The position numbers and the translations under genes are program-made. The notes under the pieces are model-generated. The model saw nothing but the letters and a program-made list of their open reading frames with translations. It did no database searches and was not told the DNA's origin. Of a stretch of DNA of 64,000 nucleotides, positions 12,341 through 21,092 are shown in pieces. The stretch comes from DATAWK01 sp036267255 (GTDB lineage Bacteria > Acidobacteriota > Terriglobia > Terriglobales > Acidobacteriaceae): assembly GCA_036267255.1 (NCBI GenBank), contig DATAWK010000041.1:719622-783621 (forward strand), written 5' to 3'. Within the stretch, counting starts at the first letter, position 1. Each line of letters starts with the position of its first letter.

Positions 12341-13555
12341 ATGCAGACCTTGCATTGGCTGACACGCGCAACCACCACACAGAAACGCGCTCTCCTCACC
12401 ACTTCGCTGGGCTGGATGCTGGACAGCATGGACATGATGCTGTTCTCGCTGGTCCTGGTGGACCTGCAGCGAGACTTGCATATGAGCGTGGCAACCAGCG
12501 GCCTGATCATGTCCGTGACCTTAATCTCCGCAGCCATCGGAGGCATTTTCTTTGGCTGGTTCGCGGACAAGGTGGGCAGAGTTCGCGCGCTGATGATCAG
12601 CATCCTCATCTACTCCATCTTTACGGCCTGTTGCGGACTGACGCATACCATCCTGCAACTGGCTATTTTTCGATTCCTGCTCGGACTGGGAATCGGCGGA
12701 GAATGGGCTGCCGGCGCGGCGCTCGTCGCCGAAACCTGGCCGGATGAAGATCGCGGCAAAGCGATAGGAATTGCGCAGGCTTTCTGGGCGGTTGGCTATG
12801 CGTTGGGCGCAGCCATCACGGGACTGGTGATGCCGCACTTCGGTTGGCGCGCAGTTTTCTTCGTTGGCGTTTTTCCAGCTCTCATCACCCTGTGGATTCG
12901 CCGGTCCGTCGAAGAGCCGACGATCTGGCAAGAGAAAGCGGCGACGTTGCCCCTGCGGAGCATTTTTCGCGGCAAACTCGGCATCGCCACACTCGTCACA
13001 GCTTCCATGAACGCAGCATCGCTCTTTGCCTGGTGGGGGCTGTTCACCTGGATTCCGCGTTTTCTCTCGCTGCCGATTGCACAGGGCGGCCGCGGGCTGA
13101 GTATTGTTCAAACCTCTTCCTGGACGATCATCATGCAGGTGGGAACAGGCCTGGGCTATCTCTCGTTCGGCTATCTGGCCGACAGATTCGGTCGCAAGCG
13201 AACCTATATCGCATTTTTACTGATCGCCGCGGTCATCGTTCCCATCTATGCGCACGCCCACGGTGTCACCATGCTGCTGGTCCTTGGTCCCCTTGTTGGA
13301 TTTTTCGGAACGGGATTCTTCAGCGGATTCAGCATCATTGCCAGCGAAGCGTTTCCGACTGCGGTGCGCGGAACCGCTATGGGATTGGTCTACAATCTGG
13401 GACGATTTCTTGGCGCAGCCGCGCCGTACATCATTGGCTTTATCACTGAAAGAAGCGGAATCGCCATCGCACTGTCATCCATTTCCATCGCATTTCTTCT
13501 CGCCGCGCTTATCGCCACTGGATTGAGCGAAACAAAAACCCACGCTCTTGCCTGA
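12341..13555 (+). CDS. MFS transporter, aromatic-acid/sialate-like sugar-acid symporter type
   Basis: 404 residues with about twelve membrane segments. The loop 2-3 motif GWFADKVGRVRAL and the equivalent GYLADRFGRKRTY in the second half are the classic major facilitator signatures, and GIGGEWAAGAALVAETWP is typical of the metabolite:H+ symporter branch (benzoate, shikimate, sialate carriers). The substrate cannot be named from sequence. Located in the inner membrane. It is alone on the plus strand and convergent with the ClC gene. Confidence 0.9.
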   Translation: MQTLHWLTRATTTQKRALLTTSLGWMLDSMDMMLFSLVLVDLQRDLHMSVATSGLIMSVTLISAAIGGIFFGWFADKVGRVRALMISILIYSIFTACCGLTHTILQLAIFRFLLGLGIGGEWAAGAALVAETWPDEDRGKAIGIAQAFWAVGYALGAAITGLVMPHFGWRAVFFVGVFPALITLWIRRSVEEPTIWQEKAATLPLRSIFRGKLGIATLVTASMNAASLFAWWGLFTWIPRFLSLPIAQGGRGLSIVQTSSWTIIMQVGTGLGYLSFGYLADRFGRKRTYIAFLLIAAVIVPIYAHAHGVTMLLVLGPLVGFFGTGFFSGFSIIASEAFPTAVRGTAMGLVYNLGRFLGAAAPYIIGFITERSGIAIALSSISIAFLLAALIATGLSETKTHALA

Positions 13556-13576
13556 GCGTATTCATCGCAAACTGCG

Positions 13577-13621
13577 GAGGCCTGCACTCAGTCGGCAGAT
13601 ACAAGATTTTTTGCAGGCCTC
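13577..13621. repeat. Inverted repeat between convergent genes
   Basis: GAGGCCTGCA and TGCAGGCCTC form 10-bp arms separated by about 25 bases, in the gap between the convergent MFS and ClC genes. The loop is long for an intrinsic terminator, but the place suggests a bidirectional transcription barrier. Confidence 0.45.
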
Positions 13622-13649
13622 TCTGGGACGCACAATCCGCGGTCTTGAC

Positions 13650-15458
13650 CTATTTTGCCAAAGTGCAAGCCTCTGAGACGGTCGCATGGCCTGCCTTCTG
13701 TGCAAGGTTTCTGCGAGTTTTCAGTACCTGCAAAATATCCGTCTTCGTCACAATGCCTTTTAACTGATCGTCTTCTGTAATTACGAGCAGGGGTTGCCCA
13801 TATTCATTCAGTAGCAAGCCGAGAGCTTCCATGACATCGCAATCGGAAGCGACTTTCAGAACTCGCCGATCGGTGATATCTCGGACCTTCGTTGTCTCCC
13901 ACTTGTCTGGGGATATCTGTGCGAGCTCCCATAGCGTAATGGTCCCCAGAAGTTTGCGCTCTTCAAAAACAGGGAATGCTGTGTGGCGATAGTGCGGTGC
14001 AAGTGTTTCGGTGAATTCACGCAAGCTCAACGATGCCGGCACGGAAATCATTTGCGGCTGCATGATTTCATCGACCGTGATATTTCTCAGCTCCTGTATC
14101 TTGATACCTTCATGCAGGCGCTGGCCGGCGGAGGCTGACGCATCCCCGGAGACAGCATAGGCCACAGCGGCGCCGATGAGAGTGGGAATAATGAAGGCAT
14201 GGCCACCCGTTGCTTCCGCGACGAAGACGACCGCAGCAAGCGGAGTTTTATATCCCGCGGCGATGAACGAAGCCATGCCGACGGCGGCATACAGTTCCAG
14301 CGAAGAACTGTGCACGATGGACTGGGCAAAAGCTGCTCCGAGTGCCCCGCCGGTGAGGAACAGCGGGACGAACATCGCGCTCACGCCGCCGACAGCGAGG
14401 GTGAAGAGGGTGGCTGCCAGCTTGAACGCGCTAAAAACAACCAGCTCCAGGGAGCTGTGATACGTGCCAAGGATTGCTCCGACCGCTTCATAGTTCGGGC
14501 CAAGGGGAACGAGAGTTCCCGGATAAAAATGCAGAAACAGCAATCCGCAGATGCCTGTCAGAAGGCCGCCGATCGCCAGCTTCTGCCAGTGTGGTCGAGA
14601 CCACTTTACAAAAAAACTCCGCGCCCGCCGAAACGTGATGACGAATGCCATGGCGATCAGGCCGATAATCAGGCCCAGGAATGCGCACCAGTAGAGGTCC
14701 CGTCCTGTAAACGATGTCGTGCTGGCAAAGTCGAATAGCGGTGCTCCACCCAGAAAGGCGCGGAGCGTCACGTAGGAAATTACGGAGGCAATCAGGGAGG
14801 GCACAAGGGCCTCGTGCGCCAGATCGTCCTTGTATGGCATCTCCAGCGCGAAGACGATACCTGTCAAAGGTGCGCGGAAGACAGCGGACATGCCTGCTGC
14901 AGCGCCACAGATCAGCATGATGCGGCGGTCGCGCGAATCGAGGCGCAGGCGCCGCAGCTTTGTCCAGAGCCAGGAGCCGATGGCTGCTCCACCATAAATG
15001 CTGGGTCCTTCGAGAGCGGCGCTGCCGCCGAACCCAACTGTGGTGATGGCTGCCAGCAGCTTCGGAAAGAATGGACGCATGTCGATGTCGCCCTGGTGCT
15101 CATGGTAGGAGCGGATAATCTCTTCCGTGGAATGTTCGTCCGGATCGGGAGTCAGAAACTGCATGATGAGTCCCGTAACGGTAAACGCAAGCATCAGTCC
15201 CGGCACAATGGCCCAGTGATGCCGCAAATAGTAACCGAGAACCACAGGCCACAGTTTGCCAAGAATAATGACAGCAATGCCGGTAATGGTGAGTCCGGTC
15301 GTCACCCCAATGATGGGTGCAATCAGCAGCCACTTATGCAGGTCGCGCGAATATGTCGCGATAAGGTCCTCATGCACTCGAGGAAAATATTTCCGCAAAA
15401 GCGGATGCCGCATCACCCGATTTATTTTCTTCGTCGCGCTTGCGTCTTTCTTATTCAT
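13650..15458 (-). CDS. ClC-type chloride channel/antiporter with C-terminal CBS pair
   Basis: 602 residues. After a basic N-terminus the membrane domain carries ClC filter elements: GGSAALEGPSIYGG, which includes the gating glutamate in the EGP motif, and the later GGALGAAFAQ helix. Two CBS domains follow (about residues 460-590, with EIMQPQMISVPASLSL and IVTKTDILQVL), which in this family bind adenine nucleotides and tune gating. It should move chloride, possibly in exchange for protons. The start overlaps the end of the MarR gene by 8 bases, so the two are an operon and the MarR protein is the likely regulator. Confidence 0.94.
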   Translation of the reverse strand: MNKKDASATKKINRVMRHPLLRKYFPRVHEDLIATYSRDLHKWLLIAPIIGVTTGLTITGIAVIILGKLWPVVLGYYLRHHWAIVPGLMLAFTVTGLIMQFLTPDPDEHSTEEIIRSYHEHQGDIDMRPFFPKLLAAITTVGFGGSAALEGPSIYGGAAIGSWLWTKLRRLRLDSRDRRIMLICGAAAGMSAVFRAPLTGIVFALEMPYKDDLAHEALVPSLIASVISYVTLRAFLGGAPLFDFASTTSFTGRDLYWCAFLGLIIGLIAMAFVITFRRARSFFVKWSRPHWQKLAIGGLLTGICGLLFLHFYPGTLVPLGPNYEAVGAILGTYHSSLELVVFSAFKLAATLFTLAVGGVSAMFVPLFLTGGALGAAFAQSIVHSSSLELYAAVGMASFIAAGYKTPLAAVVFVAEATGGHAFIIPTLIGAAVAYAVSGDASASAGQRLHEGIKIQELRNITVDEIMQPQMISVPASLSLREFTETLAPHYRHTAFPVFEERKLLGTITLWELAQISPDKWETTKVRDITDRRVLKVASDCDVMEALGLLLNEYGQPLLVITEDDQLKGIVTKTDILQVLKTRRNLAQKAGHATVSEACTLAK

Positions 15459-15963
15459 ACGACGAGTGGCTTTTATTTTTCTGGTTTGCTTGATTCTGAA
15501 GCTCAGGATGCTGTGGCCGCATTTTCGGAGGAGTCAGAAGTCCTCCCCGTACCCGCTGCACTTCTTCTTTGTGAAGATCGGTCAGCTTGGAGAGGATAAC
15601 TTCGCCACGCCGGGTGAGAGAAACAAAAACAAAACGGCGGTCGTGCTTGTCCTGTACTTTGCGCACAAGACCTCGTTCGACAGCGCGTTCTACCAGTCCC
15701 ACTACGGAATTGTGGCGCTCCTGTAGGAACTCTGCCAGTTCCGAAAGCGTGGCCCAACCGCGCCCGGTGTATCCGGCAATGCCGAGCATTAACTGATGTT
15801 GTTGCGGAGTTACCCCGCATTGTCTTGCGGCTTTTTCGCTGAAGCGCAGAAATTTTCGCAGGTTATAGCGGAACCATGCCAGTTCTTGAACGACCCCACT
15901 CTCTTGCGATGGAAGATAATCCGAGGAACTTCGTTTAGCGGCAGATGGCAATACCATGCACAT
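15451..15963 (-). CDS. MarR family transcriptional regulator
   Basis: About 170 residues with the MarR winged helix: TPQQHQLMLGIAG, then LSELAEFLQERHNSVVGLVERAVERGLV for the recognition region, and the wing with DKHDRRFVFVSLTRRG. Such dimers repress genes until a small ligand or oxidant releases them. The ATG at 15963 is chosen; a TTG at 15975 and an ATG at 15957 are also in frame. No Shine-Dalgarno sequence is seen because the region just before the start is the palindromic operator, so translation may be leaderless or coupled to the upstream gene. Operon with the ClC gene. Confidence 0.9.
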   Translation of the reverse strand: MCMVLPSAAKRSSSDYLPSQESGVVQELAWFRYNLRKFLRFSEKAARQCGVTPQQHQLMLGIAGYTGRGWATLSELAEFLQERHNSVVGLVERAVERGLVRKVQDKHDRRFVFVSLTRRGEVILSKLTDLHKEEVQRVRGGLLTPPKMRPQHPELQNQANQKNKSHSSYE

Positions 15964-16004
15964 AGTATATCGCAATACGATATACTATGTATCGCGTTAC
16001 GATA
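15960..16004 (-). promoter_or_regulatory. Probable MarR operator, perfect 13-bp-arm inverted repeat plus a second half-size site
   Basis: 15960-15990 is a perfect inverted repeat (ACATAGTATATCG, spacer CAATA, then its complement). A second TATCG-N5-CGATA unit occupies 15990-16004, so TATCG recurs with a 22-base step, two helical turns. It covers the MarR start codon and the stop codon of the upstream siroheme gene. That placement fits autorepression. Confidence 0.8.
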
Positions 16005-16644
16005 TAGATTCTTTTCCGTTGCTTGTGCGATCCAATGCCGCCGAATGGGCACGTTGCCGCGCCGGACACGCCGGAAGTTTGCACAGCGGGAGGCTGGCGA
16101 GTTCATGTAGCAACAATTTTCGTCCCTCGCTCGGCTCATATTCTTGCAATATGTCTCTGCGCAACTGGCCAAGCTGGTCCAGCCAGCCGCCAAGGTCCGG
16201 AGCCAGCTGACCATCTATCTCTTTACGCAAGCGCTGCGCCAGTGCAGGACTCTCCCCTGCCGTCGATATGGCAATCTGCAGGGCTCCTCGTTCCACAATG
16301 GAAGGAAAATAAAAATCGCAGTTAGGAGGATCGTCGACTGCATTGCAGAGAATCCCACGTTCGCTGGCCAGCAGAAATACCTGCTGGTTCACTTCCGGGG
16401 ATGACGTAGCGGCAATAACAAGAAAAACATCCTTCAGGTCCTCCGGTGCGAAGACGCGCTGCTCCCACAGAAACTGTCCCGCACTCGCTTGTTGCGCGAT
16501 GCCCGGCAAAGCCTCCGGCGCAACGACAGTCAATTTTGCTTGCGCATGCAGCAGGCTGGAGATCTTCGATTCGGCGACATTACCGGCACCCACAACCAGG
16601 CAATGCCGTCCTGTCAGTTTCAAGAAGATTGGGAAAAGAGGCAT
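15997..16644 (-). CDS. Siroheme synthase N-terminal-type precorrin-2 dehydrogenase/ferrochelatase
   Basis: 215 residues, the length of stand-alone CysG N-domain (SirC/Met8-like) proteins. The Rossmann motif VVGAGNVAESK at residues 17-27 binds NAD, and CNAVDDPPNCDFYFPSIVERG followed by AISTAGESPALA is the family core. It oxidises precorrin-2 to sirohydrochlorin and may insert iron, supplying siroheme to sulfite or nitrite reductases. ATG at 16644 fits the usual MPLFPIFL start; the frame runs to 16701 without support. No uroporphyrinogen methyltransferase gene is adjacent. Its last codons lie inside the MarR operator of the next gene. Confidence 0.9.
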   Translation of the reverse strand: MPLFPIFLKLTGRHCLVVGAGNVAESKISSLLHAQAKLTVVAPEALPGIAQQASAGQFLWEQRVFAPEDLKDVFLVIAATSSPEVNQQVFLLASERGILCNAVDDPPNCDFYFPSIVERGALQIAISTAGESPALAQRLRKEIDGQLAPDLGGWLDQLGQLRRDILQEYEPSEGRKLLLHELASLPLCKLPACPARQRAHSAALDRTSNGKESIS

Positions 16645-16739
16645 ATTCGCTCCGTGTCCTGTCAGAGTCAGATTCAGAGGCAAAAAGCAGAAGGACCGCA
16701 TGGATGGCGGCCCTTCTATTGCAATGGATTGTTACAACC

Positions 16740-18440
16740 TTACTGTTCGCGAACGCCTTCAATGAAAGCGCGCAGTTTGCGTGAGCGCGAGGGATGCCGC
16801 AGCTTGCGCAACGCCTTGGCTTCAATCTGGCGAATCCGTTCGCGCGTCACCTGAAAGCTTTGTCCCACTTCTTCCAGCGTGTGCTCGGAACCGTCACCCA
16901 GACCAAAACGCATTTTGATGACGCGTTCTTCGCGCGGCGTCAGTGTGCGCAGAACCTGCGAGGTGTAATCCTTCAGGTTCACGCTGATAACAGCGTCCGA
17001 CGGAGAAACCGCCTGGCGGTCTTCGATGAAGTCGCCAAGGTGCGAATCCTCTTCCTCGCCAATCGGCGTTTCCAGCGAAATCGGCTCCTGCGCGATCTTG
17101 AGCACCTTGCGCACCTTCGCCACAGGGATGTCCATGCGCTTGGCGATCTCTTCGGAGGTGGGTTCGCGCCCCAGTTCCTGCACCAGCTGCCGCGAAGTGC
17201 GGATCAGCTTGTTAATGGTTTCAATCATGTGCACCGGGATGCGGATCGTACGTGCCTGGTCCGCAATGGCGCGCGTGATGGCCTGGCGAATCCACCAGGT
17301 TGCGTAGGTGGAGAATTTGTAACCGCGGCGGTACTCAAATTTATCCACCGCCTTCATCAGGCCGATGTTGCCTTCCTGAATCAGGTCGAGAAACTGCAGT
17401 CCGCGATTGGTGTACTTCTTCGCAATGGAGACGACCAGTCGCAGGTTGGCTTCAATCAGCTCCCGCTTGGCCTGCTCAGCATCCATATCGCCCTGGATCA
17501 TTTCGCGCTGTGTGCGCTTCAGTTCCGCTATCGAGACGCCGGCGTCCAGCTCCAGCTTGTCCAGGTCCGTCTTGCAGTTCTTCTGTTGGCGACGGTACTC
17601 CTTGCGCATCTCTTCGCTCTTGGACTGTTCATGCTTCTGGTCGAGCGTCTTCACCTGCCGTTCCAGTGTGCGCATGGCGTCGACGGTCTTGTTCAGCTTG
17701 TCCAGCAGGCGCTTGCGTTCGCCGTTGGTGTATTTCAGCTCGCGCACAATGCGCGAAACCTGCACACGCTCGCGGCCCAGTGCCCAGCGGACTTTGCGGT
17801 GCTCGCGGGCCTTGCCTTTTTCCTTAGGGTTGATGGTGCTCAGTTTCTCGGCAAGCTGTTGCGCCTTCTTCTGGTGCTTTACTAGCGCGTCAATGCGGGC
17901 AACGGTCTGCTTCACGCGTGCCACAACAACATCTTCGGTGATCTCTTCTTCGTCGAAGATCACAACTTCCTTGATGTTGCGCACGCCGCGCTTCAGGTCT
18001 TCGCCCAGCGCCATGATCTCGCGGATCACAATCGAAGAACGTGAAATGGCCTTCATCACGCGCATCTGGCCGCGCTCAATGCGCTTGGCGATTTCCACTT
18101 CGCCCTCGCGCGTCAGCAATGGCACCGTGCCCATCTCGCGCAGGTACATGCGCACCGGGTCCTTGGTGTTTTCCATTGCGCCGGGTGTCAGGTCCAGCTC
18201 AACGTCGTCGCTTTCCTCGCCTGCTTCTGCGTCGAATTTCTCCGCGCCAAACTTCGGGCCTTCCTCCAGCAAATCAATTCCCTGCGTCCCGATGGTTGTC
18301 ATCAGGTCATCGAGCTCGTCCGGGGAATGCACGTCTCCCGGCAGCAGATCGTTCACCTCGCCATAGGTCAGGTATCCCTTTTCCTTGCCGGTGTCGATAA
18401 TGCTGTCAATGTCTTCTTCGAATTTGTCCTCAATAGCCAA
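16740..18440 (-). CDS. rpoD: RNA polymerase primary sigma factor RpoD
   Basis: 566 residues. Region 1.1 is at residues 8-60, followed by an acidic linker, region 1.2 (DPVRMYLREMGTVPLLTREGEVEIAKRIE), a long non-conserved helical insertion rich in Lys/Arg/Glu, region 2 with GLQFLDLIQEGNIGLMKAVDKF and YKFSTYATWWIRQAITRAIADQ, region 3, and region 4.2 with the helix-turn-helix TLEEVGQSFQVTRERIRQIEAKALRKL. It directs housekeeping transcription. It lies downstream of dnaG on the same strand with a 261-base gap, the conserved arrangement of the macromolecular synthesis cluster. Confidence 0.97.
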   Translation of the reverse strand: MAIEDKFEEDIDSIIDTGKEKGYLTYGEVNDLLPGDVHSPDELDDLMTTIGTQGIDLLEEGPKFGAEKFDAEAGEESDDVELDLTPGAMENTKDPVRMYLREMGTVPLLTREGEVEIAKRIERGQMRVMKAISRSSIVIREIMALGEDLKRGVRNIKEVVIFDEEEITEDVVVARVKQTVARIDALVKHQKKAQQLAEKLSTINPKEKGKAREHRKVRWALGRERVQVSRIVRELKYTNGERKRLLDKLNKTVDAMRTLERQVKTLDQKHEQSKSEEMRKEYRRQQKNCKTDLDKLELDAGVSIAELKRTQREMIQGDMDAEQAKRELIEANLRLVVSIAKKYTNRGLQFLDLIQEGNIGLMKAVDKFEYRRGYKFSTYATWWIRQAITRAIADQARTIRIPVHMIETINKLIRTSRQLVQELGREPTSEEIAKRMDIPVAKVRKVLKIAQEPISLETPIGEEEDSHLGDFIEDRQAVSPSDAVISVNLKDYTSQVLRTLTPREERVIKMRFGLGDGSEHTLEEVGQSFQVTRERIRQIEAKALRKLRHPSRSRKLRAFIEGVREQ

Positions 18441-18701
18441 GTGCGCCTCGTCTATCGCGATGCGATATGTGAATTTTTTTGTCCGTGGGCTGGACGTTGA
18501 ATGCGGTCAGAGCCGCGACGGCTGGCCAAACGAAGGGTCTATCCCTCAATGCCAAGGCACACGTCCCCAGACAACCATAGTTTACCATGCGGAGGCCAAT
18601 TTTTCTCTGCATTTTCAAACAGATTGTCGCTGCCCCCACTAGAAATAGATGGTTTCCGGGGCAATTTGTTTCATCGGATAGCAGGATTCCCAGGAAACCG
18701 T

Positions 18702-20483
18702 TTAATTTTCCCGCAAAATTCGATCCAGGGCAACCTTCTCGGCCATCAAACTTTGCACCTGCGCAGCATCTCCTCGGGCCTCGGCCTCAGCTAACTCGCG
18801 GCGCAAACTGCGTTGCCGCCGCTCCAGGCGACTATGGGCCAGGGCATGCAGCGCGTCTTCCACCATTGCCGACGATATCTCCCTGTCTCCGCCCTGTGCT
18901 CCCTGCATCAACAGCGTCGCCAGAAGATGTCGGCTGGCCACATCCGATACCAGTTCCAGCGGATTCGCGGATTGTGGGCTACAGCGCAACGTATCTATAA
19001 GATTCGATGTAGCTAAACCGGCATGGAGAGTCGGATCGGCCTGCAGTCGCTCGCAGGCCAGCGCCCGGGCAGACTCGTTTCCCGGCTGCGTTAACACGAG
19101 CAGCAGCAGCTTTTCCGCCTCGCTCATCGCAGCTTCTTTCGTGGATTTTGTTGTCAGCACGGTCCGGCGCGCTCCGGCAGCCTGGCGTAACTCCTGCCGC
19201 ACCACGGCGGAATCAATGCCCAGTTTCTGCGCGGCGTCGGCGGCGAATTCGTCACGGACAATGCGGCTGGGGATGCGCTGGATATGCGGCAGCAAGTAGT
19301 TGATTGCCTTGGCTTTCGCGTCGGGCGTGATGGGCGGAAACAGCGCCCGTGCGCGGTCGATCAGGTAATCGCCATGCCGCCGCGCCGCGCGCAAAACGGC
19401 AATATATTCCTGCACGCCGCGTTCCCGCACAAAGCGGTCAGGATCCAGGCCGCCGTCGAGCGTGACGACTTTCACGCTGAAGCCCTCCTCCACCAGCATG
19501 GCGATGGATTTTTCGGCAGCGTTCGCGCCCGCCGTGTCCGGGTCGAAGTTCAGCACCACCTGCTTTGTGTACCGAGTCAGCAGGCGCACCTGCGCATCGG
19601 TGAAGGCCGTACCGCTGGTGGCCAGCACATTGGGAACTCCAGCCATGTAGACGGAAATGCAATCCATCTGGCCCTCGACCAGCAAGGCAAACTCATACTG
19701 CCGGATGGCCTGCTTGGCTTTGTCCAGATTGAAAAGGACATTTCCCTTGGTATAGAGCGGGGTCTCCGGGGAGTTCAGATATTTCGGGCCGGCCTTTTCA
19801 TCCACTTCCAGCGCGCGCGCCGTAAAGGCAATCACGCGGGCCGCCTCATTGCGGATCGGAAAGGTGATCCGCTTGCGGAAGCGCGCATACATCGGCCCCG
19901 GCTGGCCACCTTCCTGATCTTTCCAGGAAAACAGTCCGCTGGCGCGTAGCGTCTCGTTGTCGAAGTCCGGCAACATGCGGTCGCGCATGGCCGAAAACGA
20001 CTCCGGCGCGTAGCCGATGTGGAAGTTGGCGATGGTCTCCGCGGTGACGCCGCGGCTGGTCAGATATTCGCGCGCGCGCGCGGCCTCCGGCGATTGCAGT
20101 TGTTCCTCAAACCAGCGGCTGGCTTGCTCGTGCGCATCCAGCAGCCGCTTGCGCAGCCGTGATTCGCGTGCTTCTTCGGGACTGGAAAATTCCTGCTTCG
20201 GTAAAGGGATGCCGCACTTCTGCGCCACCGCGCGCACGGCTTCCGGGAAGGTAAGGTTCTCCAGTTTCTGCACAAAGGTGAAGACATCGCCCGATTGTCC
20301 GCAGCCAAAGCAATGAAAAAACTGCTGCGTCGCATGCACGTTGAACGACGGCGATTTTTCTTTATGGAATGGGCACAGGCCCTTGTAGCTTTGCGCGCCG
20401 GCCTTGGTCAGCCGCACATAATCGCCAATCACGCGGACAATGTCCGCCTGCTGCTTCACGGATTGGGCAAAGCCATCTGCCAT
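18702..20483 (-). CDS. dnaG: DNA primase DnaG
   Basis: 593 residues. The N-terminal zinc domain has LCPFHKEKSPSF and FHCFGCGQSGDV (CHC2 type). The TOPRIM catalytic domain follows with ALLVEGQMDCISVYMAG and VVLNFDPDTAGANAAEKS, giving the acidic metal ligands, and the rest is the helicase-binding region. It makes RNA primers at the replication fork. The gene precedes rpoD. Confidence 0.96.
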   Translation of the reverse strand: MADGFAQSVKQQADIVRVIGDYVRLTKAGAQSYKGLCPFHKEKSPSFNVHATQQFFHCFGCGQSGDVFTFVQKLENLTFPEAVRAVAQKCGIPLPKQEFSSPEEARESRLRKRLLDAHEQASRWFEEQLQSPEAARAREYLTSRGVTAETIANFHIGYAPESFSAMRDRMLPDFDNETLRASGLFSWKDQEGGQPGPMYARFRKRITFPIRNEAARVIAFTARALEVDEKAGPKYLNSPETPLYTKGNVLFNLDKAKQAIRQYEFALLVEGQMDCISVYMAGVPNVLATSGTAFTDAQVRLLTRYTKQVVLNFDPDTAGANAAEKSIAMLVEEGFSVKVVTLDGGLDPDRFVRERGVQEYIAVLRAARRHGDYLIDRARALFPPITPDAKAKAINYLLPHIQRIPSRIVRDEFAADAAQKLGIDSAVVRQELRQAAGARRTVLTTKSTKEAAMSEAEKLLLLVLTQPGNESARALACERLQADPTLHAGLATSNLIDTLRCSPQSANPLELVSDVASRHLLATLLMQGAQGGDREISSAMVEDALHALAHSRLERRQRSLRRELAEAEARGDAAQVQSLMAEKVALDRILREN

Positions 20484-20619
20484 AGGTTTCAGAGATGAGT
20501 GTAGTGCAGATGGGAGAGAACGGGTGTTGTGGAGAACATGGCATTACAAACAGGTGCCTCACCCTTTATGCAACAGGGTAGGGATGAAAAATTTCATCTT
20601 TGAGGCGCAGGCAGACAGC

Positions 20620-20967
20620 TTAGCCGATGTTCTTTTCCGCTTCCTCAACGGAGTGGAATCGTGGGAAGAACTGATCGACTCTTGTGGTGGTGAACAGCGC
20701 CCAGACTCTTTCTGAAACTCCAGCAATGGCGATCTTGCGGTGCTTGTTCGATTGCGAGACGTAGCTATTCACCACGACGCCCAGGCCAGCCGAATCCATG
20801 TATTCCAATTTGCTGCAGTCGAGAATCAGCAGGTCGGCATCCACCTCGTGGAGTTTCTGTTGCAGATCGAAGATGGTGCTAAGCGTCAACGCGCCGTGCA
20901 GGGTGAGGACGGTAACACGCGGGTTGGAAGTGGTGCGAAAGCTGTATTCGAGATGATCCTGCGGCAT
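20620..20967 (-). CDS. STAS domain anti-sigma factor antagonist
   Basis: 115 residues forming a single STAS domain. LTLHGALTLSTIFDLQQKL is the N-terminal part, and Ser59 in LEYMDSAGLGVVV is at the phosphorylated position used by SpoIIAA/RsbV-type switches. In such systems an anti-sigma kinase phosphorylates this serine and a PP2C phosphatase reverses it. The likely opposing enzyme in this window is the damaged 7TM/PP2C gene at 5528-7483, but they are not adjacent, so pairing is a guess. The kinase is not seen. Confidence 0.88.
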   Translation of the reverse strand: MPQDHLEYSFRTTSNPRVTVLTLHGALTLSTIFDLQQKLHEVDADLLILDCSKLEYMDSAGLGVVVNSYVSQSNKHRKIAIAGVSERVWALFTTTRVDQFFPRFHSVEEAEKNIG

Positions 20968-21036
20968 TCCCTAAGAATAGAAATTGGTTCGCCTGTAGAG
21001 ATTAAAATCCAGTGAAGAAATGCAGGTGGAGGGCCA

Positions 21037-21079
21037 TATTTTCCTTATTCAATAAGAATCTTATTGAATAAGGAAAATA
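21037..21079. repeat. Perfect 43-bp AT-rich palindrome
   Basis: Two 21-base arms are exact complements around a single central A at 21058. It lies between the STAS gene (starting at 20967, minus) and the end of the gene at 21093. It could act as a transcription terminator for the latter, although the stem is AT-rich, or as a protein-binding palindrome. Confidence 0.8.
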
Positions 21080-21092
21080 ATGAGATAGATAC

